From Fibrobacterota bacterium (GTDB taxonomy: Bacteria; Fibrobacterota; Fibrobacteria; UBA11236): a DNA stretch of 64,000 nucleotides. The notes under the pieces are model-generated. The model ran no database searches, was not told the origin of the DNA, and saw only the letters and a program-made list of their open reading frames with translations. This document shows, in pieces, positions 10,270-19,917 of the stretch. The position numbers were made by a program, and so were the translations under genes. Numbering within the stretch: position 1 is the stretch's first letter; each line of letters begins with the position of its first letter. The DNA lies in assembly GCA_947482115.1 (NCBI GenBank), contig CANKII010000001.1, positions 124,001 to 188,000 on the forward strand, read 5' to 3'.

Positions 10270-10776
10270 CTAAGCCTTCGTTTCCCGAAAAATAATCCCC
10301 ATCGCAAAAAGAAACGCCACCATTGCCGTGATTTGCACAATGGCCAAAGCCGCTCCGTAGAGCGGAAAAGAGGGTGTCCAATAAGCCCCAAAAATATTCA
10401 GTATCAATAGCAACGCCGCGAACCATTGGATCCACAATGGAATGCGGATTCCCGTCGGCATGGAGGCTCCTGTGACTTTTCTTCGACGGCGGGGAAGAGT
10501 GGCGACGAAGATCAACAATGGGATGACAATCATGCCGCTGGCGATCCGCCATGCAAGAGCGTCACTCGTCGTAAAGGCGCGGAGGATTTGCGGAAGGATG
10601 GAGCCGATGGTCACGGTGAATCCGGTTTGCATGAAGGTCAGCACAAAATAGTTGTCGTATCTCTGCATGCCGCCGCCCGCCGTTTGCCGGAAAAAGATCA
10701 ACAGCGCAGAGAAGCCCACGAAGGTGATGGAAATGGTGGCCAGGCTGTAGAGATATGCGGCGCCTTGAATTTCCAT
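10270..10776 (-). CDS. Four-helix inner-membrane protein of unknown function
   Basis: 168 residues from ATG 10776, with an AAAGGAGAAATGAT ribosome-binding site. Four hydrophobic segments can be seen: LYSLATISITFVGFSALLIFF, an FVLTFMQTGFTVTIGSIL stretch, IASGMIVIPLLIFVATL and a final pair around FAALLLILNIFGAYW and LAIVQITAMVAFLFAMGII. A basic RRRR loop lies after the third. No catalytic motif is visible. It ends 89 bp before the lipoprotein gene start and may be cotranscribed with it. Confidence 0.65.
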   Translation of the reverse strand: MEIQGAAYLYSLATISITFVGFSALLIFFRQTAGGGMQRYDNYFVLTFMQTGFTVTIGSILPQILRAFTTSDALAWRIASGMIVIPLLIFVATLPRRRRKVTGASMPTGIRIPLWIQWFAALLLILNIFGAYWTPSFPLYGAALAIVQITAMVAFLFAMGIIFRETKA

Positions 10777-10928
10777 ATCATTTCTCCTTTGCCTGATTTC
10801 AACTCCAACAAGCCGAATCGATGCCGGGCCTCAAAATAGTATTCGTTCCGTTGCACTTTGAATCGCTCCCGCCGAAATGGAGTTGTACTTTAATCCAATC
10901 AATCGACAGGCATTAACCGGAAACGCAT

Positions 10929-12086
10929 ATGACCTTCTCTAAAATCCTGATTCCCTTCACCGTCATGCTGACGCTGACCTTTCTCCTGCACCGTTACATC
11001 TGGCTGCGGATGGTTCGAGATGTGGCTTGGACTGGTCCTTGGGGAAAAGTGTTCACCATTGCCATCTTCACCCTCGCCGCGCTGGTTCCGCTTGTATTCC
11101 TCACCATGCGAACCGCACCGCGAAGTTTTGCAGTGCCATTATCCTGGGTGGTTTACACGTGGATGGGATTCCTGTTTTATCTCTTCGTGTTCAGCGTTCT
11201 CAGCGACATGGGGAAGGGTGCGTCTCATATCGTTGGAATCATTCCACAGGATCCCGAACGGCGGCGATTTGTGGCGCGTGGCATCGCCATGTTCATCGGC
11301 ACAGCGGCGGGTGCGGTGGGGCTTACAGGCATGTATAACGTGGCGCGTGGATTTACTGTCAAACGTATTCGCGTGCCCATCGCCAAGTTGCCGCAAAGCG
11401 CATCTGGTTACAGCATTGTTCAACTCACGGATGTTCATGTCGGCCCGACCATTGGACGGAAGTTTGTGGAGTCGATGGTTGCGGAAACCAACGCGCTGAA
11501 TCCCGATATGATTGTCATCACCGGAGATATGGTTGATGGTTCGGTGGCAAACTTGAGCGAACTGGTGGAACCGTTGCGCGACTTGAAAGCGAAGGACGGG
11601 GTTTTCTTCGTCACCGGCAATCATGAATATTACTCCGGAGCCGATGAGTGGATTGCGCATATCCGGACTTTGGGGATTCGCGTGTTGCGCAACGAGCGTG
11701 TAGATGTGCGCGGCGCATTCGATCTCGTGGGTGTGGATGATGCGAGCGCGAGGAACATGCTCCCGGATCATGGGATGGATATTGAAGGTGCGGTGGAAGG
11801 TCGCGATGTTTCCAAAGCATTGGTGCTTTTGGCGCATCAACCGAAAGCTTTCAGCCATGCTTTGAAAGCGGGAGTGGATTTGCAGCTCTCCGGTCATGTG
11901 CATGGCGGGCAGATGATACCGTTCAACTGGTTGGCGCATATCGACCAACCCTTCATCGCCGATCTGCATCGCGTGGAAAACACTTGGATTTATGTGAGTG
12001 CGGGAACCGGGTATTGGGGGCCGCCCATGCGCGTCGGGACGCAGGCGGAGATTACCTGGATTGAGTTGATTTCATCGAGCGTTTAA
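10929..12086 (+). CDS. Membrane-anchored metallophosphoesterase (YaeI/YkuE type)
   Basis: 385 residues. Three or four N-terminal membrane segments (to about residue 145) precede a calcineurin-like phosphoesterase domain with the five metal motifs: QLTDVHVG, ITGDMVDG, TGNHEYY, a LLAHQP block and SGHVHGGQ. Related proteins act on phospholipids or lipid intermediates at the membrane; the closest known type by layout is YaeI/YkuE. The exact substrate is not evident. The gene stands alone between a divergent minus gene and the DUF1080 gene. Confidence 0.85.
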   Translation: MTFSKILIPFTVMLTLTFLLHRYIWLRMVRDVAWTGPWGKVFTIAIFTLAALVPLVFLTMRTAPRSFAVPLSWVVYTWMGFLFYLFVFSVLSDMGKGASHIVGIIPQDPERRRFVARGIAMFIGTAAGAVGLTGMYNVARGFTVKRIRVPIAKLPQSASGYSIVQLTDVHVGPTIGRKFVESMVAETNALNPDMIVITGDMVDGSVANLSELVEPLRDLKAKDGVFFVTGNHEYYSGADEWIAHIRTLGIRVLRNERVDVRGAFDLVGVDDASARNMLPDHGMDIEGAVEGRDVSKALVLLAHQPKAFSHALKAGVDLQLSGHVHGGQMIPFNWLAHIDQPFIADLHRVENTWIYVSAGTGYWGPPMRVGTQAEITWIELISSSV

Positions 12087-12137
12087 TCCGGATTTGCCGT
12101 ATCTTTAACGACGACTGATTTAAGTGACGGGAGATGC

Positions 12138-13220
12138 ATGCGCTTCATTAATCAATTTGGATCGAGTCACCTCGCAATGTTGATTGTCACCGCAGCACTG
12201 GCCTGTATGTCGAATACCCTTGCGCAACCGACCACAGCCACCAAGGCGGACTCCGGCTGGGTTTCCCTTTTCAACGGAACGGATTTTACCGGGTTCTACA
12301 TCTTTTCAAAGGAACGCGGCGCTGGGATTGTTGATACGCAAAAAATCTTTCAGGCTGACAGCGGAAGAATTCACAGTCCCAGCATCCCGAATTCCGAGTT
12401 CCATCTTATCACTTCGAAGGAGTATTCGTATTACAAAGTGCGCGTGGAGTACCGGTGGGGTCCGATCACCGGATCGCAAAACGCAGGGATGGTCATCCAT
12501 ATTGACAACACGCTTGCGCATGCCGGAACCTTGCCGGCGGGCACTTTGCGGCCCACTTCCATCGAAGTCCAAATGCTTCGCACCGACAACAACAACAATT
12601 CTCCATCGACGCTCTGGTCCGCCGTAAACCTGGGGCCTTATATCAGCACCACCGTGCAGTCGGGAACCATGAACTATTTGACAGGGGGAGTGGCCTGGAC
12701 CAATGATCCGTGGGGTTCCCGGACGATTTACACCACGGTGGCAAACCCGGAATACCCGGTGGGACAATGGAACCGCAGCCAGGCCGAGGTTTACGGCGAC
12801 AGCGGCGCGTTCTTTTTAAACGGTGTATTGCGGACACGAGGCTGGCATTTTCAGGTGAGAATAAATGCGAATGATGCCAGCGTCGCCAACCGGAAACGCT
12901 ACGCCAAGGGCGGAATTGGTTTGCAGCAGGAAGGCAATGAAATCTGGTATCGCAATTATGAAATCATGGAAATCGATTCGGCAACGGGACTGCCCATCAA
13001 TGCCAGACGGGGTTGCACAATCAGAACCGCTGCAAATTATGATCCCCGGGCTGTGGTGAACAACGGCACCTGCTCTTCGGTTGGAATTGGCAAGGCGATG
13101 GACAAACCTTCACTTCGTAAGATCGGATTCGGACCCTATTTTGATCTTCGGGGAAAATGGATTTCGGGACGTCCTCTCCCGTATGTTATTCCCGGGTTAT
13201 TCACCGAAACCCGTAAATAG
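12138..13220 (+). CDS. Secreted DUF1080 (3-keto-disaccharide hydrolase-like) protein
   Basis: 360 residues with a signal peptide (cleaved near TLAQ, residue about 30). The DUF1080 jelly-roll domain begins at GWVSLFNGTDFTGFYIF and contains QNAGMVIHID, EVQML and NRSQAEVYGDS. These domains bind or cleave glycosides such as 3-keto-sugars and occur in secreted polysaccharide-degrading proteins. After the domain, GCTIRTAANYDPRAVVNNGTC resembles the short Cys-bracketed GCTDPxAxNYDPxAxxDDGTC module of secreted FCB-group proteins. The tail (YFDLRGKWISGRPLPYV) looks like a C-terminal sorting or anchoring tail (inference). Confidence 0.8.
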   Translation: MRFINQFGSSHLAMLIVTAALACMSNTLAQPTTATKADSGWVSLFNGTDFTGFYIFSKERGAGIVDTQKIFQADSGRIHSPSIPNSEFHLITSKEYSYYKVRVEYRWGPITGSQNAGMVIHIDNTLAHAGTLPAGTLRPTSIEVQMLRTDNNNNSPSTLWSAVNLGPYISTTVQSGTMNYLTGGVAWTNDPWGSRTIYTTVANPEYPVGQWNRSQAEVYGDSGAFFLNGVLRTRGWHFQVRINANDASVANRKRYAKGGIGLQQEGNEIWYRNYEIMEIDSATGLPINARRGCTIRTAANYDPRAVVNNGTCSSVGIGKAMDKPSLRKIGFGPYFDLRGKWISGRPLPYVIPGLFTETRK

Positions 13221-13226
13221 TTCCTG

Positions 13227-13760
13227 TTACCAGATAGCTTCGTAATCCAGCGCGATCCATTTTTGCATGTTCGAGTCATAGACGTGAACCTTCTTCGTGT
13301 TCACCCGGACTCCCGCACTGTCCCGTTCCAAAACTCCGCCAGCATGTGTCCACGCCAGAATTCCGCCTTCGAGGTTTTGCACCGGTAAGTCACTCGATTG
13401 AAGCTGCGCGGCGTATTCTCCGCTGCGGAATCCCAAGGTGCAATAGGTCACCACGTGTTTGGTTTTAGGAAAACCTGTTTTGAATTTCTGTGAGAACTCA
13501 TAGGGAGTCAAAGCTCCGGGCAGCATGGAAACTATTTGTTCATTCGGCTGGCGCACATCTACGAGTATCAGGTTCGTGTCGCCGATCTCCGCTTTCAAAC
13601 TGTCCGCGATAATGGTGGGGACGTGGATTCTGACCGTGGCCTTCAGATATTCCTCACGCACCTTGGCCTTCCGCTTTTCCTCGCGGGAAGGCACTTGGGC
13701 AGAGGCGTTCCACACCAAAAGGGCCAATCCCAGCAGCGCCGTTTTTGAGAATAAAGTCAT
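13227..13760 (-). CDS. Secreted single-domain rhodanese-like protein
   Basis: 177 residues from ATG 13760, chosen because it starts a signal peptide (MTLFSKTALLGLALLVWNASA). The rhodanese domain has LILVDVRQPNE and the active-site loop CTLGFRSG with Cys107, so it should be competent for sulfur transfer or as a persulfide carrier in the periplasm. It converges on the DUF1080 gene with only 6 bp between stops and is divergent from rarA. Confidence 0.82.
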   Translation of the reverse strand: MTLFSKTALLGLALLVWNASAQVPSREEKRKAKVREEYLKATVRIHVPTIIADSLKAEIGDTNLILVDVRQPNEQIVSMLPGALTPYEFSQKFKTGFPKTKHVVTYCTLGFRSGEYAAQLQSSDLPVQNLEGGILAWTHAGGVLERDSAGVRVNTKKVHVYDSNMQKWIALDYEAIW

Positions 13761-13794
13761 AGCGATAAGATACACGCTTGCTATTCTTCCTCCC

Positions 13795-16002
13795 GTGAAA
13801 TCCCGCAAGGAAAATCCCCGCGATTTGTTCGCCGCAGGTGCAGAGAAGAACGCCCGAGCGCCTTTGGCCGAGCGTATGCGCCCACGAACGCTCGACGAAT
13901 TCGTCGGACAGGAGCATATTCTCGGTCCGGGAAGATTGTTGCGCCGTGCTATTCAGGCCGATCGATTAACGTCAGTGATTTTCTCCGGCCCGCCGGGAAC
14001 AGGGAAGACTACTCTCGCCCGCATTGTCGCCAACACCACCCAATCGCAATTCCTCGCCATCAACGCCGTACTGGCCGGAGTCAAGGATATTCGTGAGGCC
14101 ATTGAATCTGCCGCCGAGGCTCGCAAGATGCACGGTCAAGGGACTTTGCTCTTCATCGACGAGGTGCATCGCTTCAACAAGGCGCAACAAGATGCGCTGT
14201 TGCCGCATGTGGAAAACGGCTCCCTGATTCTGATCGGTGCGACCACGGAGAATCCTTACTTCGAGGTCAACAAAGCGTTGGTATCGCGTTCCCGTATTTT
14301 TCAGCTTCAACCTCTCGAAGATCGCCATGTGCGGCAGGCCTTGGAAAATGCATTGCGCGATTCCGAAAGGGGTTACGGTCATTTAAAAGTGGAAATGGAT
14401 TCGGGTGCACTGGAACATATGGTGCGTATGGCGCAGGGTGACGCGCGCAGTGCGATGAATGCCTTGGAGTTGGCGGTGGAAACCACGAAGCCGGATGAAC
14501 AGGGAATTGTTCGCATTAGCCTCAGTGTGGCCGAGGAAAGCATTCAGCGCAAGGCTGTGTTATACGACAAGGACGGTGATGCGCATTACGACACCATCTC
14601 CGCCTTCATCAAATCAGTGCGCGGTTCCGATCCCGATGCGGCGTTGTACTGGCTGGCGAAAATGGTGGAGGCAGGGGAGGATTCACGCTTCATTCTGCGG
14701 CGCATGATCATTCTCGCTGCGGAAGATATTGGCTTGGCGGATCCCAAAGCCTTGAACGTAGTGATGTCCGCCGCTGCGGCATTTGATTATGTCGGATTAC
14801 CGGAAGGACAGTTTCACTTGGCCGAAGCCTGTCTGTATCTCGCCACGGCTCCCAAGAGCAACAGTGCCATGGCCTATTTCGACGCGCTCTCTACGGTTCG
14901 CAAGGAACGTATTGGCGAAGTGCCTGATGGAATCAAGGACGCGAGCCGCGATGCGGATTTGGGACATGGTCAGGGTTATCTCTATCCTCATGCCTATCGC
15001 GATCATTGGGTGGAGCAACAATATTTGCCCGCGAGTTTGCGCGGCAAAATCTTTTATGAGCCCGGACAATTGGGACATGAAGCTGGCTTGCGCGAAGAAG
15101 TTTTGCGACGTCGTGAAGCGCAGGTCGCAGCGTTGGATGACAATGCGGAACAAGCGCGTTCGGCCCCGGCTTCCGCCCAATCGGGAATTTGGCTGGAGCG
15201 TGCCGCAGGTGTAGGTAGCGATGCATTACGCCATCTGCGCGATGACATGTGTGAAGCCGCGGGATTGCGTCGCGAGAGTTTGGTGCTGGATCTCGGCGGT
15301 CATCATGGATTTCTCACATGGGAACTTTCGCGTCGTTGTGTGGAAGGCGGGGTATGGTCCCGCTGTGAAAATCAAAGTGAAGAGGCTGAACTGGCGAAGT
15401 GGATGGACCGCATTGAACCCCTGAACAAGCCGCGACTCTGGATTGCACCGATGTCGTCCCTGTACGAGTCTATCGCAAGCCTTGTCGAAAAGCCAAGGTT
15501 TGATGTGATTGTGGGATTGGAAATGATTCCCCCCTTGAAGGGGGGGATAGGGGGGGTGGCAGAATGGATGAATGCTGTTCGGGAAACAATCGGACCTTCT
15601 GCGCGTTGGGTTCTGGCCTTTCGGCGTGAAGCAGAAAATCCTCCATGGAGCGAATGGCTTGCAGAGGCTCCAGCTGCATTGCGCGAAAAGGTGCTGTCCA
15701 TTCCGCATGTCAAACAAGAAGCTTCGACAGGGGAGAGGTTGGAGCAATCTTTGCAGGCTATGAGTGGTTGGCAGGTAAATCGAATTCAGAAGGGCTATGA
15801 AGACCGGCGACGTTTATCACCGGCACAAGCAAAAGAATGGATGAACCGGGCCGCATCGCGCAACAGCCATTTTGGAAATGTGCGCTCCGGTTTGGGTGTT
15901 GAAGGATGGGAACAATTACTCACCGCAATCTCGGTTTATTTTACCCGCGATGCCCGCAATTTTCCAGCGGAGTTCGACGTGCTGATTGCGGAGCCGAATT
16001 AA
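13795..16002 (+). CDS. rarA: RarA/MgsA replication-recombination ATPase fused to a methyltransferase-like domain
   Basis: 735 residues from GTG 13795; upstream codons in frame overlap the divergent rhodanese gene and show no leader. Residues 1 to about 430 are RarA: Walker A GPPGTGKT (65-72), Walker [11 protein letters not shown], sensor ATTENP, and the C-terminal tetramerisation region ([18 protein letters not shown]). RarA usually ends there. This protein continues for about 290 residues with [15 protein letters not shown] (Asp499), a class-I SAM-binding glycine motif, and [12 protein letters not shown], so it looks like a methyltransferase fold. Residues about 578-588 ([11 protein letters not shown]) are encoded by a palindromic repeat. 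RarA acts at stalled replication forks; the added domain's role is unknown. Confidence 0.9.
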   Translation: MKSRKENPRDLFAAGAEKNARAPLAERMRPRTLDEFVGQEHILGPGRLLRRAIQADRLTSVIFSGPPGTGKTTLARIVANTTQSQFLAINAVLAGVKDIREAIESAAEARKMHGQGTLLFIDEVHRFNKAQQDALLPHVENGSLILIGATTENPYFEVNKALVSRSRIFQLQPLEDRHVRQALENALRDSERGYGHLKVEMDSGALEHMVRMAQGDARSAMNALELAVETTKPDEQGIVRISLSVAEESIQRKAVLYDKDGDAHYDTISAFIKSVRGSDPDAALYWLAKMVEAGEDSRFILRRMIILAAEDIGLADPKALNVVMSAAAAFDYVGLPEGQFHLAEACLYLATAPKSNSAMAYFDALSTVRKERIGEVPDGIKDASRDADLGHGQGYLYPHAYRDHWVEQQYLPASLRGKIFYEPGQLGHEAGLREEVLRRREAQVAALDDNAEQARSAPASAQSGIWLERAAGVGSDALRHLRDDMCEAAGLRRESLVLDLGGHHGFLTWELSRRCVEGGVWSRCENQSEEAELAKWMDRIEPLNKPRLWIAPMSSLYESIASLVEKPRFDVIVGLEMIPPLKGGIGGVAEWMNAVRETIGPSARWVLAFRREAENPPWSEWLAEAPAALREKVLSIPHVKQEASTGERLEQSLQAMSGWQVNRIQKGYEDRRRLSPAQAKEWMNRAASRNSHFGNVRSGLGVEGWEQLLTAISVYFTRDARNFPAEFDVLIAEPN
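15526..15558. repeat. CCCCCCTTGAAGGGGGGG-type repeat inside rarA fusion
   Basis: CCCCCCTTGAAGGGGGG folds on itself and is followed by ATAGGGGGGG. It has the form of a dispersed bacterial palindromic repeat, keeps the reading frame and encodes [10 protein letters not shown] within the methyltransferase-like region. Confidence 0.7.
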
Positions 16003-16011
16003 AGTTTCAGT

Positions 16012-17280
16012 TCAATCTTCGGTGGAGTCTTCTTCATCAGAAGTGTTTGCCAGGGATTTCTTTCTCCATGTTTTGGAGCGCAATGCATCCTTGATATGCC
16101 ACTCAAACAGGTGAATGTTGGAAGGATTCATTCCTGAGGAGTGAAGCAGGGCCAGAGTGGAATCCTTCAACGCCTTGAGATTGCGCAACACCGCTTTGGG
16201 AGCCACACCCGAGTCGTTCATGATTTCCTTGCGAACACGGAGCGCCTCCACAAATACCGGGTAGAAGGAATAACCGTGCAAATCCATCGAGGTGTCCGGC
16301 GCATAGGAAGCGGAGGGGTGGGGATTGATTAATGTGTACTGATATTTGATTAGGTTCAGGTAGCGCGATCCAGAAAAATCCTCCGGTTCCACGGCGCGAA
16401 TGCGATGCTCCAAAGATTTTCGTGTTTTGGCCTGATAAAAACTGTCCGGATAGAAACAGAGGGATTCATCCCAGCGCACAAAGGTGTAATAGGCGGACTG
16501 CGGAAACGATTTGGAAAGGCTGCGAAAGATTTCGCGTTTCTCCTTGCGCAGTTCCTCGTCATAAGGGGAAAGAAACTGGATTAAAAACAACTGGCTTGCG
16601 ACCGAAGTGTACTGGCCGTCATATGCGGAACGCCGGAGAATGTCCAATCCTCCCGAAAGGCTCACCTGCCGCCCCATCATCTTAAGCGTGGCGCGAATCA
16701 TCAGCGGAGCATTTGCGGCTGTGCAGCGAAAAATTCCAAGTCCCATGTTGGCGTCCATCAAAGTGCTGTCGGCGTCCAACGCCCTTTCGAGATACTTCAA
16801 TGCTCCCAAGCCTTCCGACAAGGCTTTGGGCGGGTTGGATGAAATTTTAAGCGTCGCTTGAAAACCTTGAATGCCTCCCTGCATGAGTGAAAAGGTCGGA
16901 TATACGTCGCTTTCCTTGTCGGCCTTTTGGCATTCCCCGATGCCTTCCGCCGCCGCATCCGCGATGAGTTTGCGAAGCCGCTTTTCCTCTTTTGAGTTCT
17001 CAGCGTCATCGCGTTGTATCTGAATCACCGAAGTGGCCACCTGCAACAAACGGCTCAAGGGAGGAAGGCTGTCGCGATCTTCTATCGCATCGAGCGCAGT
17101 GAGGAGGCGTTCAGACTCTTTCGGGTTTCCGTTATAAAAAGCATCCAGCGCCTTGTGGGCCTGATGGCTTTGATCTTCTGTGATTCCCGGATAAAGGTGT
17201 GGGGAATGCGAAGCTGATTTTTGTCCTTTGGCATACAGCGAAAGCGCACATAGCGCGATTGAAAAGGCTAATTTCCTCAT
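16012..17280 (-). CDS. Secreted TPR-like protein
   Basis: 422 residues from ATG 17280, where a signal peptide begins (MRKLAFSIALCALSLYAKGQ). The body is helical with TPR-like helix pairs, for example AHKALDAFYNGNPKESERLL, and LKYLERALDADSTLMDANMGLG in the middle. No enzyme motif is visible. The C-terminus is acidic (SDEEDSTED). It converges on the rarA fusion with 9 bp between stops. Its start codon lies 3 bp from the GTG of the divergent yihY gene, so each promoter must lie within the other gene. Confidence 0.72.
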   Translation of the reverse strand: MRKLAFSIALCALSLYAKGQKSASHSPHLYPGITEDQSHQAHKALDAFYNGNPKESERLLTALDAIEDRDSLPPLSRLLQVATSVIQIQRDDAENSKEEKRLRKLIADAAAEGIGECQKADKESDVYPTFSLMQGGIQGFQATLKISSNPPKALSEGLGALKYLERALDADSTLMDANMGLGIFRCTAANAPLMIRATLKMMGRQVSLSGGLDILRRSAYDGQYTSVASQLFLIQFLSPYDEELRKEKREIFRSLSKSFPQSAYYTFVRWDESLCFYPDSFYQAKTRKSLEHRIRAVEPEDFSGSRYLNLIKYQYTLINPHPSASYAPDTSMDLHGYSFYPVFVEALRVRKEIMNDSGVAPKAVLRNLKALKDSTLALLHSSGMNPSNIHLFEWHIKDALRSKTWRKKSLANTSDEEDSTED

Positions 17281-17283
17281 GGA

Positions 17284-18306
17284 GTGAAACCTAGCATCTG
17301 GAAATTTCTGGAAAAAGCGGGAGCCCCTGAGAATCGGGGGTTTCGGGCTTTGGTTGCCCGCTGGGTGCGGGTCCTGTTGCTTTCCGCCGCGAGCTTTGCC
17401 GTGAATGAAATTCCGGTTCGCGCCGCCGCGCTCACCTTTACCACCTTGCTGGCCTTCATCCCCTTCGTCATCATTCTTTCTTCGGTGGCGGGAAAGTTGG
17501 GCTATCTCCATTTGCTGTCGAGATTGATTCCCTATTTCGCCGATTCCCTGAATCTGGATATTCCGTTGGATCCCATTCTCAACAGCATCAATCGCGCACA
17601 ACGCATCGGATTTCATAAGCTGGGATTGTGGGGAAGCGTGGGTTTGCTGTTCAGCTTTTTTCTTTCCATGGGCAACGTTGAGGCTGCCGTGAACAAGGTT
17701 TGGAATCTCAGGCCCCGACGGGGGTCGTTCAACCGTCTGAAAATGTACGCCCCCTTTTTGGTGCTGATGTTGCTGCTGGTTGCGGCGGGTGGATTGTTGT
17801 TGTTGCGCGCCCGGCATGGATTGGAAAAATGGGGATTCAAGGGCGTGCCCGTCCTGCGTCTTCATCACGGGGAATCCATTCTTTTTGGCGCCGCCGGCGT
17901 TTTGATTTTTCTCTGGCTGGCTTTATTACTGAGTATCCGGCTGCTCCCGAATACGAAGGTGAAAATGGGTTCGGCTCTGTTCGGAAGCACCGCAGCTGTT
18001 CTGCTCATTTACCTTCTTTCACGCCTGTTGTTTCTGTTCCCGAAACTTCTGTTGGATCAGAATCGTTTCCTATACGGTTCGCTGGCCATTTTCCCGGTGG
18101 CGCTGTTGCTGACCTATGTCTTTTGGGCTGCGGCCCTTTTTGGTGTGGCCGCATCCTTTATTCATCAGCGTCTTTATGGCGCTCACGGAGACAAGCCCGC
18201 AGAAACCAAACCGGAGGATCCGGCTGTTAAAATTGTGCGGCCCCGCAATGTCTGGCAGGAAGCCATTTACAACGTCCAAGTGATTTACTCGCGCCGGAAA
18301 ACATGA
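17284..18306 (+). CDS. YihY/BrkB family inner-membrane protein
   Basis: 340 residues from GTG 17284. About six membrane segments follow the family layout: an amphipathic start, RAAALTFTTLLAFIPFVIIL, then FFLSMGNVEAAVNKVWNL, the LVLMLLLVAAGGLLLL segment, and LTYVFWAAALFGVAASF. The family was once called RNase BN but is a membrane protein of uncertain function. The start is uncertain because the divergent gene begins 3 bp away; GTG 17366 is a possible alternative. The stop overlaps the next start (ATGA). Confidence 0.85.
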   Translation: MKPSIWKFLEKAGAPENRGFRALVARWVRVLLLSAASFAVNEIPVRAAALTFTTLLAFIPFVIILSSVAGKLGYLHLLSRLIPYFADSLNLDIPLDPILNSINRAQRIGFHKLGLWGSVGLLFSFFLSMGNVEAAVNKVWNLRPRRGSFNRLKMYAPFLVLMLLLVAAGGLLLLRARHGLEKWGFKGVPVLRLHHGESILFGAAGVLIFLWLALLLSIRLLPNTKVKMGSALFGSTAAVLLIYLLSRLLFLFPKLLLDQNRFLYGSLAIFPVALLLTYVFWAAALFGVAASFIHQRLYGAHGDKPAETKPEDPAVKIVRPRNVWQEAIYNVQVIYSRRKT

Positions 18307-19106
18307 CTTTGCCCCCGCCGCATTCGGCTGCGGTTTATTTTCTTCTCGTCGGCGCCGGACTCGTTGTTTCCTTTGTGAACTCCGTTTCCGGCGGCGGATC
18401 GATTCTCAGTTTGCCGTTGCTGATGGGGTTGGGCCTTTCTTCTGCGGTAGCCAATGGCACGAATCGTCTCGGCATCTGGATGGGTTCTTTGGGTTCCATA
18501 AGCGGATTCCGAAAAAAGGGGCTGTCCTATCCCCGCATGACGTTGCAGGTGGGGTTGCCTGGACTACTGGGCGCTGCGGCGGGATCGCTGTTGGGTGTGT
18601 CCCTCCCGGATGTTTTTTTCAAACCCATTTTGGCGGTGGTAATTCTGTTTGTGGCTTTTGAAACCATCCGTCCCCGAAGAAAAGGGATTGAGGATAAGTC
18701 GAATGCTTCCGAGCTTCACCTTCGATCTGGGGTACTCCCCTTTCTGGCTTATGTGGGAATCGGATTTTATGGCGGCCTTATTCAGGCTGGATCCGGATTG
18801 GTGATGATGTATGTGTTTTCCCGTCTGGGCAATCTTAATCTGATACAAATCAACGTATTGAAGGTTTCGAATACGCTTCTGTTCATCTCGCTTTCGCTGT
18901 TGATTTACGGATTGTTCGGCAAGGTTCAATGGGATTTGGCGGCGGCTCTGGCGTTGGGAAACGCCTTGGGTGGCTTTGCCGGAAGTGTGTTTCAGGTGCG
19001 CAAAGGGGAATCCTTTGTGCGATGGTTTGTGGCGATATCCGGATTGGTACTCGCCGTCAAATTGATTGCCGAAGCCATGTCCGCCATTTCCAGAAGTTAT
19101 TTTTGA
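18303..19106 (+). CDS. TauE/SafE family sulfite/sulfonate-exporter-like membrane protein
   Basis: 267 residues, eight or so hydrophobic segments in two repeats. The first repeat contains VSFVNSVSGGGSILSLPLL and the second IGFYGGLIQAGSGLVMMYVF, the paired glycine-rich motifs of the TauE family, which exports sulfite, sulfonates or other organic anions. Its start overlaps the yihY stop by 4 bp, so the two are translated together. No sulfur-metabolism gene lies beside it, so the substrate is open. Confidence 0.85.
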   Translation: MTLPPPHSAAVYFLLVGAGLVVSFVNSVSGGGSILSLPLLMGLGLSSAVANGTNRLGIWMGSLGSISGFRKKGLSYPRMTLQVGLPGLLGAAAGSLLGVSLPDVFFKPILAVVILFVAFETIRPRRKGIEDKSNASELHLRSGVLPFLAYVGIGFYGGLIQAGSGLVMMYVFSRLGNLNLIQINVLKVSNTLLFISLSLLIYGLFGKVQWDLAAALALGNALGGFAGSVFQVRKGESFVRWFVAISGLVLAVKLIAEAMSAISRSYF

Positions 19107-19140
19107 TGCCGAAGATGACTTTTAAAATGGGAACATCTCG

Positions 19141-19806
19141 GTGAAGTTATCCGCCCTTTGTTTTGCGGTGATGTTCATGCTTGCCGTGGGTTCATCCTTT
19201 GCCCAATACGAAGATTTGGTAAGTCCTCCCGACGCTCCGACACGACTCGCAGAACAGGAAAGCGTGATATGCACTTTGGAAGGTGTGCAAATTCTCAAGA
19301 AGGAAACCGGCGATGGCAACAAGGATGTGAACGTCGTTTTTCTGCTCACGCAAAAACCCTCTTCGTATTTCAACTATTACGATCCGCAGAAAAAAGCCGT
19401 GGTGTTTGATTTCTATGACACCCGTATTGGAGAAAGCATCATCGACTCGGTGCGTGAGCCGCCCATCACCACCAGCAAGGTGGAATCCTTCAAAATCGAT
19501 TTGAACAAGGAAGTGGAAGGACTCAAGCCGGACATTCGCGACGTGGTGCGCGTATCGTTGTACACCCCTTTTGATTTTGGATACGACATACAGGAGGACG
19601 AAGGCGTCATCACCATGAGTTTTAAATGGAGTGGGCGCACCGAAACCAAATTGAAGCGCCAGAAGAGCGCCTTTTACTGGCAGTTTCCCTTGGTGCTGGC
19701 TGTGGCAGGTGGTGCGGCGTTTGCAGCCTATGAGTTATGGCTGAAAAAGGAACCGGCTTCTGCAGACCCGTTGCCCTGTTGTCCCGACCATCCGATCGAT
19801 CCTTAA
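19141..19806 (+). CDS. Envelope protein with AMIN-like domain, copy 1
   Basis: 221 residues from GTG 19141. Signal peptide (cleavage after SSFA), then a beta-rich region with SYFNYYDPQKKAVVFDFYDT and VVRVSLYTPFDFGYD, which resembles an AMIN domain (the cell-wall-targeting domain of AmiC and PilQ). A C-terminal hydrophobic segment (FPLVLAVAGGAAFAAYELW) suggests an inner-membrane anchor with a short tail (PCCPDHP). It is a tandem paralogue of the next gene: both are 221 residues and share QYEDL, VVFDFYD, IDLNK and PDIRDVVR blocks. Confidence 0.65.
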   Translation: MKLSALCFAVMFMLAVGSSFAQYEDLVSPPDAPTRLAEQESVICTLEGVQILKKETGDGNKDVNVVFLLTQKPSSYFNYYDPQKKAVVFDFYDTRIGESIIDSVREPPITTSKVESFKIDLNKEVEGLKPDIRDVVRVSLYTPFDFGYDIQEDEGVITMSFKWSGRTETKLKRQKSAFYWQFPLVLAVAGGAAFAAYELWLKKEPASADPLPCCPDHPIDP

Positions 19807-19917
19807 TTCTCCTCTTTTTGGGCATTCTGGCAAATTAGGGACAAGGATTGTTTATTTTTATGCAGGTTTTGCATTCCAGACTTCTCAGGTAAGAGGATTT
19901 GGAAGGGAGAATATCGC

